A DNA stretch of 64,000 nt from Pseudomonadota bacterium (GTDB lineage: Bacteria; Pseudomonadota; Alphaproteobacteria; Rhizobiales; Xanthobacteraceae): contig JAEXYA010000046.1 in the NCBI GenBank assembly GCA_023451825.1, positions 28,424 through 92,423 of the forward strand. The letters are read 5' to 3'. The notes under the pieces were generated by a model. That model saw nothing but the letters and a program-made list of their open reading frames with translations, made no database searches and had not been told where the DNA came from. Positions 15,829 to 23,207 of the stretch are shown here, in pieces (the stretch's first letter is position 1; each line of letters begins with the position of its first letter). A program made the translations under genes and the position numbers.

Positions 15829-16576
15829 GTCCGGCTCCCAGGTAAGCTTCCTTCACGCGTTCGTCCTTGGTGAGGTCGGCATAGTTGCCTTCCGCCAGGA
15901 TCTTGCCGCGCGTCAAAACAGTGATCCGATCCGACAGCGTCGAGACGACGCTGAGATTATGTTCGACCATCAGGATGGTGTATTTCGCCGAGATTCGCTT
16001 AATCAGCGCTGCGATCTTGTCGATGTCCTCATGGCCCATGCCGGCCATCGGCTCGTCCAGCAGCATCATCTCCGGATCGAGCGCCAGCGTGGTGGCGATT
16101 TCCAGCGCGCGCTTACGGCCATAGGCCATCTCGACCGCCGGGGTGTTGGCGAATTCGGACAGGCCGACATCTTCGAGCAGTTCGGCGGCGCGCTGATTAT
16201 ATTTGTCGAGCACGCTCTTGGACCGCCAGAAGTCGAACGACGCACCATGCTGGCGCTGCAGCGCGACGCGGACATTCTCCAGCGCGGTCAGGTGCGGAAA
16301 CACCGCCGAGATCTGGAACGAGCGCACGAGGCCAAGACGGGCCACGTCGGCCGGCGCCATCGCGCTGATGTCCCTGCCCTTGTAGAGAATCTGGCCTTCC
16401 GAGGGCTGCAGAAACTTGGTGAGAAGATTGAAACACGTCGTCTTGCCGGCGCCGTTCGGCCCGATCAACGCGTGAATGGTACCCTTACGGACCTGGAGAT
16501 TGACGTCGCGAACGGCGTAGAATCCCGCAAATTGTTTGGTCAGTCCGTGGGTTTCGAGGATGAACTCATCGGTCAA
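15821..16576 (-). CDS. livG: Liv-type ABC transporter ATP-binding protein (LivG)
   Basis: 251-residue ATPase subunit and first gene of the operon. It has FILETHGLTKQFAGFYAVRD, Walker A GPNGAGKTTCFNLLT, the LivG-type signature AYGRKRALEIATTLAL (AYG replaces LSGG) and Walker B MMLLDEPMAGMGHED. I place the start at TTG 16576 because GGGGGAAAT lies upstream at the right distance and the resulting N-terminus matches the usual family length. An ATG at 16681 would add 35 basic residues (MQPGWGNPTSYRSRP...) of no evident function. Confidence 0.9.
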   Translation of the reverse strand: MTDEFILETHGLTKQFAGFYAVRDVNLQVRKGTIHALIGPNGAGKTTCFNLLTKFLQPSEGQILYKGRDISAMAPADVARLGLVRSFQISAVFPHLTALENVRVALQRQHGASFDFWRSKSVLDKYNQRAAELLEDVGLSEFANTPAVEMAYGRKRALEIATTLALDPEMMLLDEPMAGMGHEDIDKIAALIKRISAKYTILMVEHNLSVVSTLSDRITVLTRGKILAEGNYADLTKDERVKEAYLGAGHG

Positions 16577-16980
16577 GCAAATTTCCCCCAACCGGCCTTG
16601 CCGCGGTGTCGCGCGACTGGCCGATTTTTTGCGCAGCGGTCGTGAACGATACGAAGTCGGGTTGCCCCAGCCCGGCTGCATGTCGCGGCACGGACTATGC
16701 CTTCAAGCGATCAATTAACGCAAGTGCAGTACGGGCGTTTTGCCGGGGACCACCTGTCGCACCAACTTCGCCATTAGTATTAGAGGGTTGCACCTTTCGT
16801 GCATCGCACAAAACGGATGCAGGACATTCCGGCAAACAGAACTTTTCACGGTGGCAGCGCGTGCATTTTGCATGGAACGAAATCGAAATCGCCCGTTAAT
16901 TGTACGCGTAAATAACTACGCCTCTTCACGCTTTGTTTGCCTGACTAGCTCATGCTTCGGCTATTCGCGAATGTGGGACG
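16577..16980. other. Divergent regulatory gap between livG and a PAS gene
   Basis: About 400 bp, AT-richer near 16780-16960 (for example TTAATTGTACGCGTAAATAACTAC). It must hold the promoters of the liv operon and of the PAS gene, but I cannot place them firmly. Short readings here have no ribosome-binding sites or domain character. Confidence 0.5.
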
Positions 16981-17592
16981 ATGGCTGTGAGTTTCGAAAG
17001 CTCAGACGCATCTGTGGTGAAGTCGATCCGCCAGCGCGATCTGCTTAATTGCTGGCTGCGTCTCTATGCGCGCGCGCAGACGCTGCCGCAGATGGCTGCC
17101 TATCAGCCCGACCGCCTCGACGACGAGCGCGCCGACCTCGTCAACTACATCGTCGATCACAACTGTGCCCCGGTGCGCTTCATCATCGACAGCAATGGCA
17201 CGCGGATGGCCAGCGCTTACGGCTCGACCGGCAAGGGCCGCTATCTCGACGACTATCTCGGCCCGATCCTCGGCCCCGTCGCCCTGCCCGCCTACCACAC
17301 CTGCGTCGCGCGCAAATTGCCGGCCTATACGATTTCGATGATCGATGACGTTAACGGCCATGTGGTGGCGTATGAACGCCTGCTGCTGCCATTCTGCGAA
17401 GCAGGCTCCGAGGTCACGCATATCATCGCATCACTGAAGACCATCAGCGAAAACGGCAATTTTGAAATCCGCAACCTGATGCGCGGCCATCAAAGCGCGC
17501 CTAAGCCTGTGCTCAGCGTCGTCCTCGATCGCAACCTCGCTCATCGCATGCCCAACCGCAGCACGGCGAGCGAGCTGATCGAGCTCGACTGA
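16981..17592 (+). CDS. PAS domain protein (PAS_5-like)
   Basis: 203 residues beginning MAVSFESSDASVVKSIRQRDLLNCWLRLYAR, the N-terminus typical of a PAS-domain family abundant in Bradyrhizobium and Rhodopseudomonas. The PAS-like core runs from LVNYIVDHNCAPVRFIIDSN through DDYLGPILGPVALPAYHTCVARKLPAYT to VVAYERLLLPFCE. No output domain follows, so it may be a stand-alone sensor or accessory to another regulator. The C-terminal 60 residues are less conserved in appearance. Ligand and partner are unknown. It is convergent with the ArsC-like gene, whose stop is 2 bases away. Confidence 0.8.
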   Translation: MAVSFESSDASVVKSIRQRDLLNCWLRLYARAQTLPQMAAYQPDRLDDERADLVNYIVDHNCAPVRFIIDSNGTRMASAYGSTGKGRYLDDYLGPILGPVALPAYHTCVARKLPAYTISMIDDVNGHVVAYERLLLPFCEAGSEVTHIIASLKTISENGNFEIRNLMRGHQSAPKPVLSVVLDRNLAHRMPNRSTASELIELD

Positions 17593-17593
17593 G

Positions 17594-17941
17594 TTACGCC
17601 AGTTCTTTCGCATAAATCTCCGGCTTGAAGCCGACCAGGATCTTGCTGCCCGCTTCCAGCACCGGGCGCTTGATCATCGAGGGCTGCTCCAGCATCAGCG
17701 CGATGGCCTTGGCTTCGGTGAGCCCCTCCTTCGCCGCATCGTCGAGTTTGCGGAAGGTGGTGCCGGCACGGTTCAGCAGCGTTTCCCAGCCCACGGCTTT
17801 GGACCAGCGCGCGAGATGCGCCTTGTCGATGCCTTCAGCCTTGTAGTCGTGAAAATCGTAAGCGACGTCATGGCTGTCGAGCCAGGTCCGCGCCTTCTTC
17901 ATCGTGTCGCAGTTCTTGATGCCGTAGATGGTGTTCGCCAT
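17594..17941 (-). CDS. ArsC/Spx family reductase (YffB-like)
   Basis: 115-residue thioredoxin-fold protein of the ArsC/Spx superfamily. IYGIKNCDTMKKARTWLD places a single N-terminal cysteine (Cys11) where ArsC has its catalytic thiol. The IKRPVLE motif and the FKPEIYAKEL tail match the YffB group, usually annotated as glutathione-dependent thiol reductases of unclear substrate rather than true arsenate reductases. No ars genes lie nearby. The ATG at 17941 lacks a strong ribosome-binding site. Confidence 0.85.
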   Translation of the reverse strand: MANTIYGIKNCDTMKKARTWLDSHDVAYDFHDYKAEGIDKAHLARWSKAVGWETLLNRAGTTFRKLDDAAKEGLTEAKAIALMLEQPSMIKRPVLEAGSKILVGFKPEIYAKELA

Positions 17942-18034
17942 GAGATATCCGCCGATCGATTATGGCCACCTGACTAGCAGATGACGCCGGATGGCTGGCT
18001 GCCATTCCGACGTCATCCACAACAGGCAGCGCGA

Positions 18035-18607
18035 TCAACCATGCTGGCGGCGATTGGCGACCATCAGCCAGACGGCCGAAACCAGAAAGTAGAACGCGCC
18101 GAAGGCGGCATAGGGTGCGACGTCGACGATGGTCGGCACCTTGGCGCCCCCGGACTGCACGACAAAGAATACGCCGGCCAGTGTCGATTGTGCGCCGCTG
18201 AGGATCATCGCCCATTGCGCGCCGGCGATGCGCCAGCGGCGGACACCGGTCACGAGCTGCGCAAGACCGGCAAGAACGGCCCAGACGCCGAAGACCGCGA
18301 GCACGGCATTCATGCCCGACTGCAAGGCGCCAACCACAGCCACCGCCGTAGCCAGGCTGACCACCACATTCAGCGCCTGTGAGGGATTGGCAAGCAATCC
18401 GCCGCTGCCTTTCGCATCGAACCAGTTCGCCAGCGCATCCCATGCGGGGTAGCTCACCAGCAGCACGGCCGCGACCGCAGCGTTCGACCTGCCGACCGCC
18501 ACCGCGGCGGCCACCCAGCCGGCTGCGACAAGGCCGCGGATCAAATAATAGCGTGCCAGATCCGCAATTCCGGTGGCCGGATATCGTGTGATTTCTGCGT
18601 TTGTCAT
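18035..18607 (-). CDS. Multi-pass membrane protein (DUF308-like)
   Basis: 190 residues with about six hydrophobic helices in three hairpin-like pairs, Ala/Val/Gly rich (YLIRGLVAAGWVAAAVAVG, ALNVVVSLATAVAVVGALQS, GAQWAMILSGAQSTLAGVFF). It resembles DUF308-type small membrane proteins; no catalytic motif is visible. GGAGAAAGTC precedes the ATG at 18607, so I prefer it to an upstream in-frame start at 18676. It diverges from an OhrR-like MarR gene, and two identical operator-like palindromes lie in the shared promoter region, so it is a likely target of that regulator. Confidence 0.75.
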   Translation of the reverse strand: MTNAEITRYPATGIADLARYYLIRGLVAAGWVAAAVAVGRSNAAVAAVLLVSYPAWDALANWFDAKGSGGLLANPSQALNVVVSLATAVAVVGALQSGMNAVLAVFGVWAVLAGLAQLVTGVRRWRIAGAQWAMILSGAQSTLAGVFFVVQSGGAKVPTIVDVAPYAAFGAFYFLVSAVWLMVANRRQHG

Positions 18608-18683
18608 GACTTTCTCCGCGAAAGCTGGGCCGGAAAACGCTCCGTGAGGCGACCTCGGCCGATTTGAATACTGCAATAATTAT

Positions 18684-18741
18684 TATCGCGATATCTTTAT
18701 TGACCTCAAGCACCCGACTTGTCCAGTCATTTATCGCGATA
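18684..18741. promoter_or_regulatory. Twin TATCGCGATA palindromes, probable MarR operators
   Basis: Two identical 10-bp palindromes (18684-18693 and 18732-18741) lie 48 bp apart in the divergent promoter region of the MarR-family gene and the membrane-protein gene. Spacing and symmetry suit binding by two MarR dimers and autoregulation. Confidence 0.65.
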
Positions 18742-18774
18742 TACATTGTTGTGATACTGAGTGAGGAGCCCGCC

Positions 18775-19242
18775 ATGAAGCCAACCGACATCCTGCTCGA
18801 TCAGCAGCTTTGCTTTGCACTGTATTCGGCCAGCATGGCCATCGGTCGCGCCTACAAGCCGCTGCTCGACCGGCTGGAGATCACCTATCCGCAATATCTG
18901 GTGCTGAGCACCCTGTGGGAGGCCGGCCCGCAAAGCGTCGGCGCGATCGCCGATCGGTTGGCGCTGGAGTCCAGCACCGTCACGCCACTGGTGAAGCGAC
19001 TGGAGCAGGCCGAATTCGTGACCCGCCAGCGCAATCCCGAGGACGAGCGGCAGGTCGTGGTCTCGCTGACCCCGAAAGGCACGGCGATGCGCGAGAAAGC
19101 TCGGTGCCTTGGCGAGACGCTGTTCGCCGCTGCCGGCATGACCCCGCAGCGGCTGATTGCACTCAATAGCGAGGTCCACGCCTTCCGCGATGCGGTGGCC
19201 AATTACACCAACACGACGGACGATGCGACGACGAAAGGCTGA
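18775..19242 (+). CDS. MarR family regulator, OhrR-like (peroxide-sensing cysteine)
   Basis: 155 residues with the OhrR N-terminus LLDQQLCFALYSASMAIGRAYKPLLDRLEITYPQYLVLSTLWE. Cys13 is in the position of the redox-active cysteine of OhrR, which senses organic hydroperoxides. The winged helix follows (SVGAIADRLALESSTVTPLVKRLE, RNPEDERQVVVSLTPKG). The ATG at 18775 has GTGAGGAG upstream. No ohr gene is next to it; the divergent membrane-protein gene is the apparent partner. Two TATCGCGATA palindromes upstream are probable operators. Confidence 0.88.
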   Translation: MKPTDILLDQQLCFALYSASMAIGRAYKPLLDRLEITYPQYLVLSTLWEAGPQSVGAIADRLALESSTVTPLVKRLEQAEFVTRQRNPEDERQVVVSLTPKGTAMREKARCLGETLFAAAGMTPQRLIALNSEVHAFRDAVANYTNTTDDATTKG

Positions 19243-19322
19243 CGACAGCCTGCGTCCGTCCACTGCTGGGCGCGTTTGGCCGAATCTGATCTAGCTCCGG
19301 CGAACAATGCGCGGATGCTGTC

Positions 19323-19481
19323 ATGGAATTCACAGCCCTGTTTCTCGCCATCACCGTCACCATGCTGGTCGCATGGCGCGGTCCGCGTCTGCTTGCGCTG
19401 TCGCTGTTCGCCGTGGTGCTGATCGCCTGTATCGCGACCTTCATGCACCACGCCACCGATGCGCTAAAACTGTCTTTCTGA
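19323..19481 (+). CDS. DUF5993 family small membrane protein
   Basis: A 52-residue protein with two hydrophobic helices: MEFTALFLAITVTMLVAWRG, then ALSLFAVVLIACIATFM, ending HHATDALKLSF. Size, topology, the HHATD..LSF tail and position immediately before a DsbB gene match the DUF5993 family. It ends 7 bases before dsbB, so the two are almost certainly cotranscribed. It probably assists or modulates the DsbB-like oxidase, but no biochemical role is established. Confidence 0.75.
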   Translation: MEFTALFLAITVTMLVAWRGPRLLALSLFAVVLIACIATFMHHATDALKLSF

Positions 19482-19488
19482 GGCGGCC

Positions 19489-20034
19489 ATGACATCCGAT
19501 CGCGCCATCACCCTGAACGTCCTCGCGCTCTACGCCCTCGCCGCTGTGCTCGCCACCGCCTTCGGCGCGCAATTCATTCTGGGTGAACTGCCCTGCCCGC
19601 TGTGCCTGCTGCAGCGGATCATGTTCGCGCTGCTCGCCATCGGCCCGATCCTGAACATCCGCTACGGCCCGCGCCCGAGCCATTATGCGCTGTCGCTGCT
19701 CGCCGCCATTGTCGGCGCGGTCGTCTCGACGCGGCAGGTGCTGCTGCACATCATGCCCGGCGATGCCGGCTATGGCACCGCGCTGTTCGGCTATCATTTT
19801 TACACGCTCGCCCTGATGGCCTTCGTTGCAGCGATTGCACTAATCTCGCTGGTGCTGCTGTTCGATCGCCAGTTCGAACCGCAGCCGGCGACAAAGACAG
19901 CGGGCATCTTCGCGACTGTCGCCGTCGGGCTCATCATCGCTCTCACCGCAGGCAACTTGGCCTCCGCTCTGCTCGAATGCGGCTTCAAGGCCTGCGCCGA
20001 CGATCCCATCGCTTATGAGCTGATGAAGCGATAA
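19489..20034 (+). CDS. dsbB: Disulfide bond formation protein B (DsbB family)
   Basis: 181-residue four-helix inner-membrane protein. The first periplasmic loop carries ELPCPLCLLQRIMF, with the CPLC redox pair of DsbB/DsbI proteins that reoxidises a periplasmic thiol oxidase and passes electrons to quinone. A second cysteine pair near the C-terminus (ALLECGFKACADDP) is placed after the last helix rather than in the usual second loop, so the mechanism may differ from E. coli DsbB. No dsbA is adjacent. It follows the DUF5993 gene by 7 bases. Confidence 0.88.
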   Translation: MTSDRAITLNVLALYALAAVLATAFGAQFILGELPCPLCLLQRIMFALLAIGPILNIRYGPRPSHYALSLLAAIVGAVVSTRQVLLHIMPGDAGYGTALFGYHFYTLALMAFVAAIALISLVLLFDRQFEPQPATKTAGIFATVAVGLIIALTAGNLASALLECGFKACADDPIAYELMKR

Positions 20035-20073
20035 CGCCGCTAACGCATAATGCGGCGCTTACAGCGAGATCAA

Positions 20074-20733
20074 ATGACCATGACAGGCATCGCTGCCGCT
20101 TTCGCGCCGTTCGAAACGCTGGCCTCTGCACTTCTGCAGCACATCAAGACCGACGACGGTTCGCATGACGTTGCGCATCTCGCGCGGGTCTGGTCCAATG
20201 TCCGTACCATCCAGGCCATCGAAGGCGGCGACCTCGAAATCCTCGCAGCGGCGACGCTGCTGCATGATTGCGTCGCCGTCGAGAAGAACTCACCGTTGCG
20301 CGCGCAAGCCTCGCGCCTCGCCGCCGAACATGCAGTGACGCTGCTCGCGCCATCCGGCTGGGCACGTGAGGGGCTGGACCGCATCGCACATGCCATCGCT
20401 GCCCATAGTTTCTCCGCGAAGATCGCGCCGGAGACCATTGAGGCCAAGATCCTGCAGGATGCCGACCGGCTCGATGCCATCGGCGCCATCGGCATTGCGC
20501 GCTGCTTCTATACTGCCGGACGGATGCAATCCTTTCTCTATGACGCCGAAGACCCGGCCGCACGCCACCGCGCCCTGGACGATCGCGCTTTCGCCATCGA
20601 TCATCTGCCGGCCAAACTGCTGACGCTCGCCAAGGGCTTCAACACCGCTGAAGGCAAGCGCATGGCGCAGGAACGCCACGCGCGCATCGAAGCCTTCCTC
20701 GCAGATTTCATGGGCGAAGTGGGCTTGCGCTGA
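20074..20733 (+). CDS. HD domain metal-dependent phosphohydrolase (YedJ-like)
   Basis: 219 residues with an HD-superfamily core: SHDVAHLARVWSNV (first His), LLHDCVAVEKNSP (the HD pair), and KILQDADRLDAIGAIGIARCF (distal Asp), the layout of YedJ/YpgQ-like nucleotide phosphohydrolases. The substrate is unknown. The start is at the ATG at 20074; an in-frame codon at 20050 would add eight residues with no better ribosome-binding site. It ends 59 bases before the VapB operator. Confidence 0.85.
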   Translation: MTMTGIAAAFAPFETLASALLQHIKTDDGSHDVAHLARVWSNVRTIQAIEGGDLEILAAATLLHDCVAVEKNSPLRAQASRLAAEHAVTLLAPSGWAREGLDRIAHAIAAHSFSAKIAPETIEAKILQDADRLDAIGAIGIARCFYTAGRMQSFLYDAEDPAARHRALDDRAFAIDHLPAKLLTLAKGFNTAEGKRMAQERHARIEAFLADFMGEVGLR

Positions 20734-20792
20734 GTGATAACTGCAGCGCCACCTGCCATGATCCAGCTTGCAGCCTAAGCATTCTGAGATTA

Positions 20793-20815
20793 TGTATATC
20801 CCACTGGGATATACA
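20793..20815. promoter_or_regulatory. VapBC operator palindrome
   Basis: TGTATATCCC and GGGATATACA form perfect 10-bp arms around ACT, ending 10 bp before the vapB start. This is the expected place for autoregulation by a VapB-VapC complex. Confidence 0.7.
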
Positions 20816-20825
20816 TTGGTGTCTC

Positions 20826-21056
20826 ATGACAAGTTCGAAAATTTTTACGTCGAACCGCAGTCAGGCTGTCCGCCTGCCAAAGGCTGTCGCCTTCCCCGAC
20901 AACGTCCAAGATGTCGATGTTCTCAAGATCGGTCGAAGCAGACTGCTCGTACCCAAAGGCAGGCGCTGGGATGACTTCTTCGATGGTCCGCGCGTCAGCG
21001 ACGACTTCCTGAATGACCGCGAGCAACCGAAGGCCGAACAACGCGAGCCGTTCTGA
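20826..21056 (+). CDS. vapB: VapB-type antitoxin (AbrB/SpoVT fold)
   Basis: 76 residues. The N-terminal SKIFTSNRSQAVRLPKAVAFP is the swapped-hairpin AbrB DNA-binding motif of VapB antitoxins, and the C-terminal part (RRWDDFFDGPRVSDDFLNDR) is the acidic toxin-neutralising tail. It neutralises the VapC nuclease and represses the operon through the palindrome just upstream. Its TGA overlaps the vapC start by one base (TGATG), ensuring coupled synthesis. Confidence 0.92.
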   Translation: MTSSKIFTSNRSQAVRLPKAVAFPDNVQDVDVLKIGRSRLLVPKGRRWDDFFDGPRVSDDFLNDREQPKAEQREPF

Positions 21057-21454
21057 TGCTCGCTTATATGCTCGACACCAATATCTGCATCTATGTGATG
21101 AAGAATCATCCCGAGCATTTGCGAGCAAAGTTCAATCAACTCGCTGATGCTCTGTGTATATCCAGCATCACTCTTGGAGAACTCCACTACGGCGCGGAAA
21201 AATCCGCCCGCCGCGGAGACAATCTGCTGCGCATCGCCCACTTCATCGCGCGTCTCGAAGTCTTGCCGTTCGATAGCAAGGCGGCCGCTCACTATGGGCA
21301 ATTGCGAGCCGAACTCGAACGTGCCGGGACACCGTGCGGCAGTCACGATATGCAGATCGGCGCCCATGCGCGAAGCGAAGGCCTCACCTTGGTGACAAAC
21401 AACATGCGCGAATTTTCGCGCATGCCAGGTCTTCGCGTCGAAAACTGGATCTAA
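21056..21454 (+). CDS. vapC: VapC toxin, PIN-domain RNase
   Basis: 132 residues with a PIN fold: MLAYMLDTNICIYV (Asp7), ISSITLGELHYGAE (Glu42), GSHDMQIGAHA (third acidic residue) and VTNNMREFSRMPGL, the standard VapC ending. VapC toxins are Mg-dependent endoribonucleases, commonly cutting initiator tRNA or rRNA. All expected acidic residues are present, so it should be active. The gene is one base overlapped with vapB and convergent with the cytochrome P460 gene. Confidence 0.93.
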   Translation: MLAYMLDTNICIYVMKNHPEHLRAKFNQLADALCISSITLGELHYGAEKSARRGDNLLRIAHFIARLEVLPFDSKAAAHYGQLRAELERAGTPCGSHDMQIGAHARSEGLTLVTNNMREFSRMPGLRVENWI

Positions 21455-21458
21455 CTGC

Positions 21459-21965
21459 TCACGGCGCCCACTTCGTGAATACATAATCCCGCTGCTTCAC
21501 GCGCCCTTCGTGGCAGGCAAAGCAGGTCTCGTGCTGGGCGCGGTCGACCGGCTTGCCGTCGATGAAACGGCCAAAACCCCAGCCACCGGATGCGGCATAT
21601 TTTGTGGAGTCCTTCACCATCACCTGCACCGTGGTGGCGGCGCCGGGGATCGAGGCGGATTCGAAATCCGGCGACTGGGTGTGTTTCCACGCCAGCTTCA
21701 CCAGCACCGTGCCATCCGGGAATGGTAGTTTGCCATCCCGATAGGCTTTGACGGCGATGTCGTTGCCGACCACTGCGCGAAGTTCGTTCAAAGGTTCTGC
21801 CTCCTGCGCCGGCGCGATCAGCTCCCATTTGCGATAGCCATCGGGAACGCCGACGCCGTAGATCGGCGACAGGTTGTCCGGATTGCTCGCGTTGGCGGCG
21901 AAGGCCGCTGCCACCGCCGATGACACAACACCGGCGGCAAGGCTTGCCAGGATGATCTTGCGCAT
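21459..21965 (-). CDS. Cytochrome P460 family protein
   Basis: 168 residues with a Sec signal peptide (MRKIILASLAAGVVSSAVAAA, cleavage near AFA) and one c-type haem site, CFACH, close to the C-terminus (ETCFACHEGRVKQRDYVFTKWAP). Upstream, NLSPIYGVGVPDGYRKWELIA and SGGWGFGRF match P460 proteins, periplasmic haem enzymes that in some bacteria oxidise hydroxylamine or detoxify NO; many members have unknown substrates. Its ATG overlaps the stop of the exported hydrolase gene by one base, so the two are translationally coupled. Confidence 0.85.
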   Translation of the reverse strand: MRKIILASLAAGVVSSAVAAAFAANASNPDNLSPIYGVGVPDGYRKWELIAPAQEAEPLNELRAVVGNDIAVKAYRDGKLPFPDGTVLVKLAWKHTQSPDFESASIPGAATTVQVMVKDSTKYAASGGWGFGRFIDGKPVDRAQHETCFACHEGRVKQRDYVFTKWAP

Positions 21966-23020
21966 CAGCGGGCCATCGCATCGGCATCGATGATCGCCTG
22001 GGCGAAATCACGCGGCGCTTCCTGCGGCAGGTTATGGCCGATGCCGCCGGCGATCAGGCGATGCTCATACTTGCCGGTGAACTTCTTCGCATAGGCCTTG
22101 GGATCGGGATGCGGCGCGCCATTGGCGTCGCCTTCCATGGTGATCGTCGGCACGGAGATGGACGGCCCCTGCGCGAGCCGCTTTTCCAGTTCGTCGAACT
22201 TCGGCTCGCCCTGGGCGAGCTCGAGCCGCCAGCGATAGTTATGGATCGTGATGGCGACGTGGTCGGGATTCTCGAACGCCTTAGCTGAGCGATCATAAGT
22301 GGCGTCGTCAAAATTCCACTTCGGCGAAGCGAGCTTCCAGATCAGCTTGGCAAAATCGTGCCGATACTTGTCGTAGCCGAGCCGGCCGCGCTCCGTGGTG
22401 AAATAGAACTGGTACCACCATTCGAGCTCCGCCTTCGGCGGCAGCGGCATGCGGTTGCCTTCCTGGCTACCGATCAGATAGCCGCTAACGGCGACCAGTG
22501 CCTTGACGCGCTCCGGCCAGATTGCCGCTAGAATATCGGCGGTGCGGCCGCCCCAGTCATAGCCGCCCACCACGGCCTTCTCGATCTTGAGGGCATTCAT
22601 GAGATCGATGATGTCGGTGGCCAGCGCAGCAGGCTGGCCGTTGCGCGGTGTCGCATCGGACAGGAAACGCGTGTCGCCATAGCCGCGCAGATAAGGAATG
22701 ATCACGCGGTAGCCGGCCGAGGCCAGCAGCGGCGCGACATCGACATAGCTGTAGATGTCATAGGGCCAGCCATGCAGCAGCAGGACCACCGGGCCATCAG
22801 CCGGGCCGTCCTCGGCATAGGCGACATTCAACACGCCGGCATTGATGGTCTTGAGCGGCTTGAAGCTGGTATGGGCGCCGGGCTTCACCGCCGGCAGCTG
22901 CTTCGGCGCCTGCGCCATGGCCGGGCTGAGACCACCGAACTGGGCTGTGGCCAGGCCGATGATGGCGGCACCAAGCAGGTGGCGGCGATTGAGATGGGGG
23001 CTGTTGCGCTTATCCGTCAT
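21965..23020 (-). CDS. Tat-exported alpha/beta hydrolase (epoxide-hydrolase-like)
   Basis: 351 residues. The N-terminus (HLNRRHLLGAAIIGLATAQF) is a twin-arginine signal. The hydrolase core has VVLLLHGWPYDIYSY (oxyanion HGWP), GGYDWGGRTADIL with Asp as the nucleophile (D-W-G in place of S), as in haloalkane dehalogenases and epoxide hydrolases, and GGIGHNLPQEAP with the catalytic His. The ATG at 23020 is preferred to the upstream start at 23188 because it begins the Tat signal and has GGGAGAACC upstream. It is translationally coupled to a cytochrome P460. Confidence 0.87.
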   Translation of the reverse strand: MTDKRNSPHLNRRHLLGAAIIGLATAQFGGLSPAMAQAPKQLPAVKPGAHTSFKPLKTINAGVLNVAYAEDGPADGPVVLLLHGWPYDIYSYVDVAPLLASAGYRVIIPYLRGYGDTRFLSDATPRNGQPAALATDIIDLMNALKIEKAVVGGYDWGGRTADILAAIWPERVKALVAVSGYLIGSQEGNRMPLPPKAELEWWYQFYFTTERGRLGYDKYRHDFAKLIWKLASPKWNFDDATYDRSAKAFENPDHVAITIHNYRWRLELAQGEPKFDELEKRLAQGPSISVPTITMEGDANGAPHPDPKAYAKKFTGKYEHRLIAGGIGHNLPQEAPRDFAQAIIDADAMAR

Positions 23021-23207
23021 GGTCGGTTCTCCCAGGCAGTGACGGCAGCGGGCCGTCGATGCCCGGACCATGACGTTTGATTGATCGGCTCGCTTGGAGG
23101 ATTCTCTGACTTTCTCTTGAGAAGGCCATGATTTGTCGTTGAGACGGGGTGTGCTAGGGACGGTCCCGACGCAACGCCTTGACACCACAATAGGAAATGG
23201 ACCCGCC

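Noticed and set aside
17594..17941. Calling the ArsC-like gene an arsenate reductase
   Set aside because: No ars genes nearby; sequence fits the YffB group of unknown thiol reductases.
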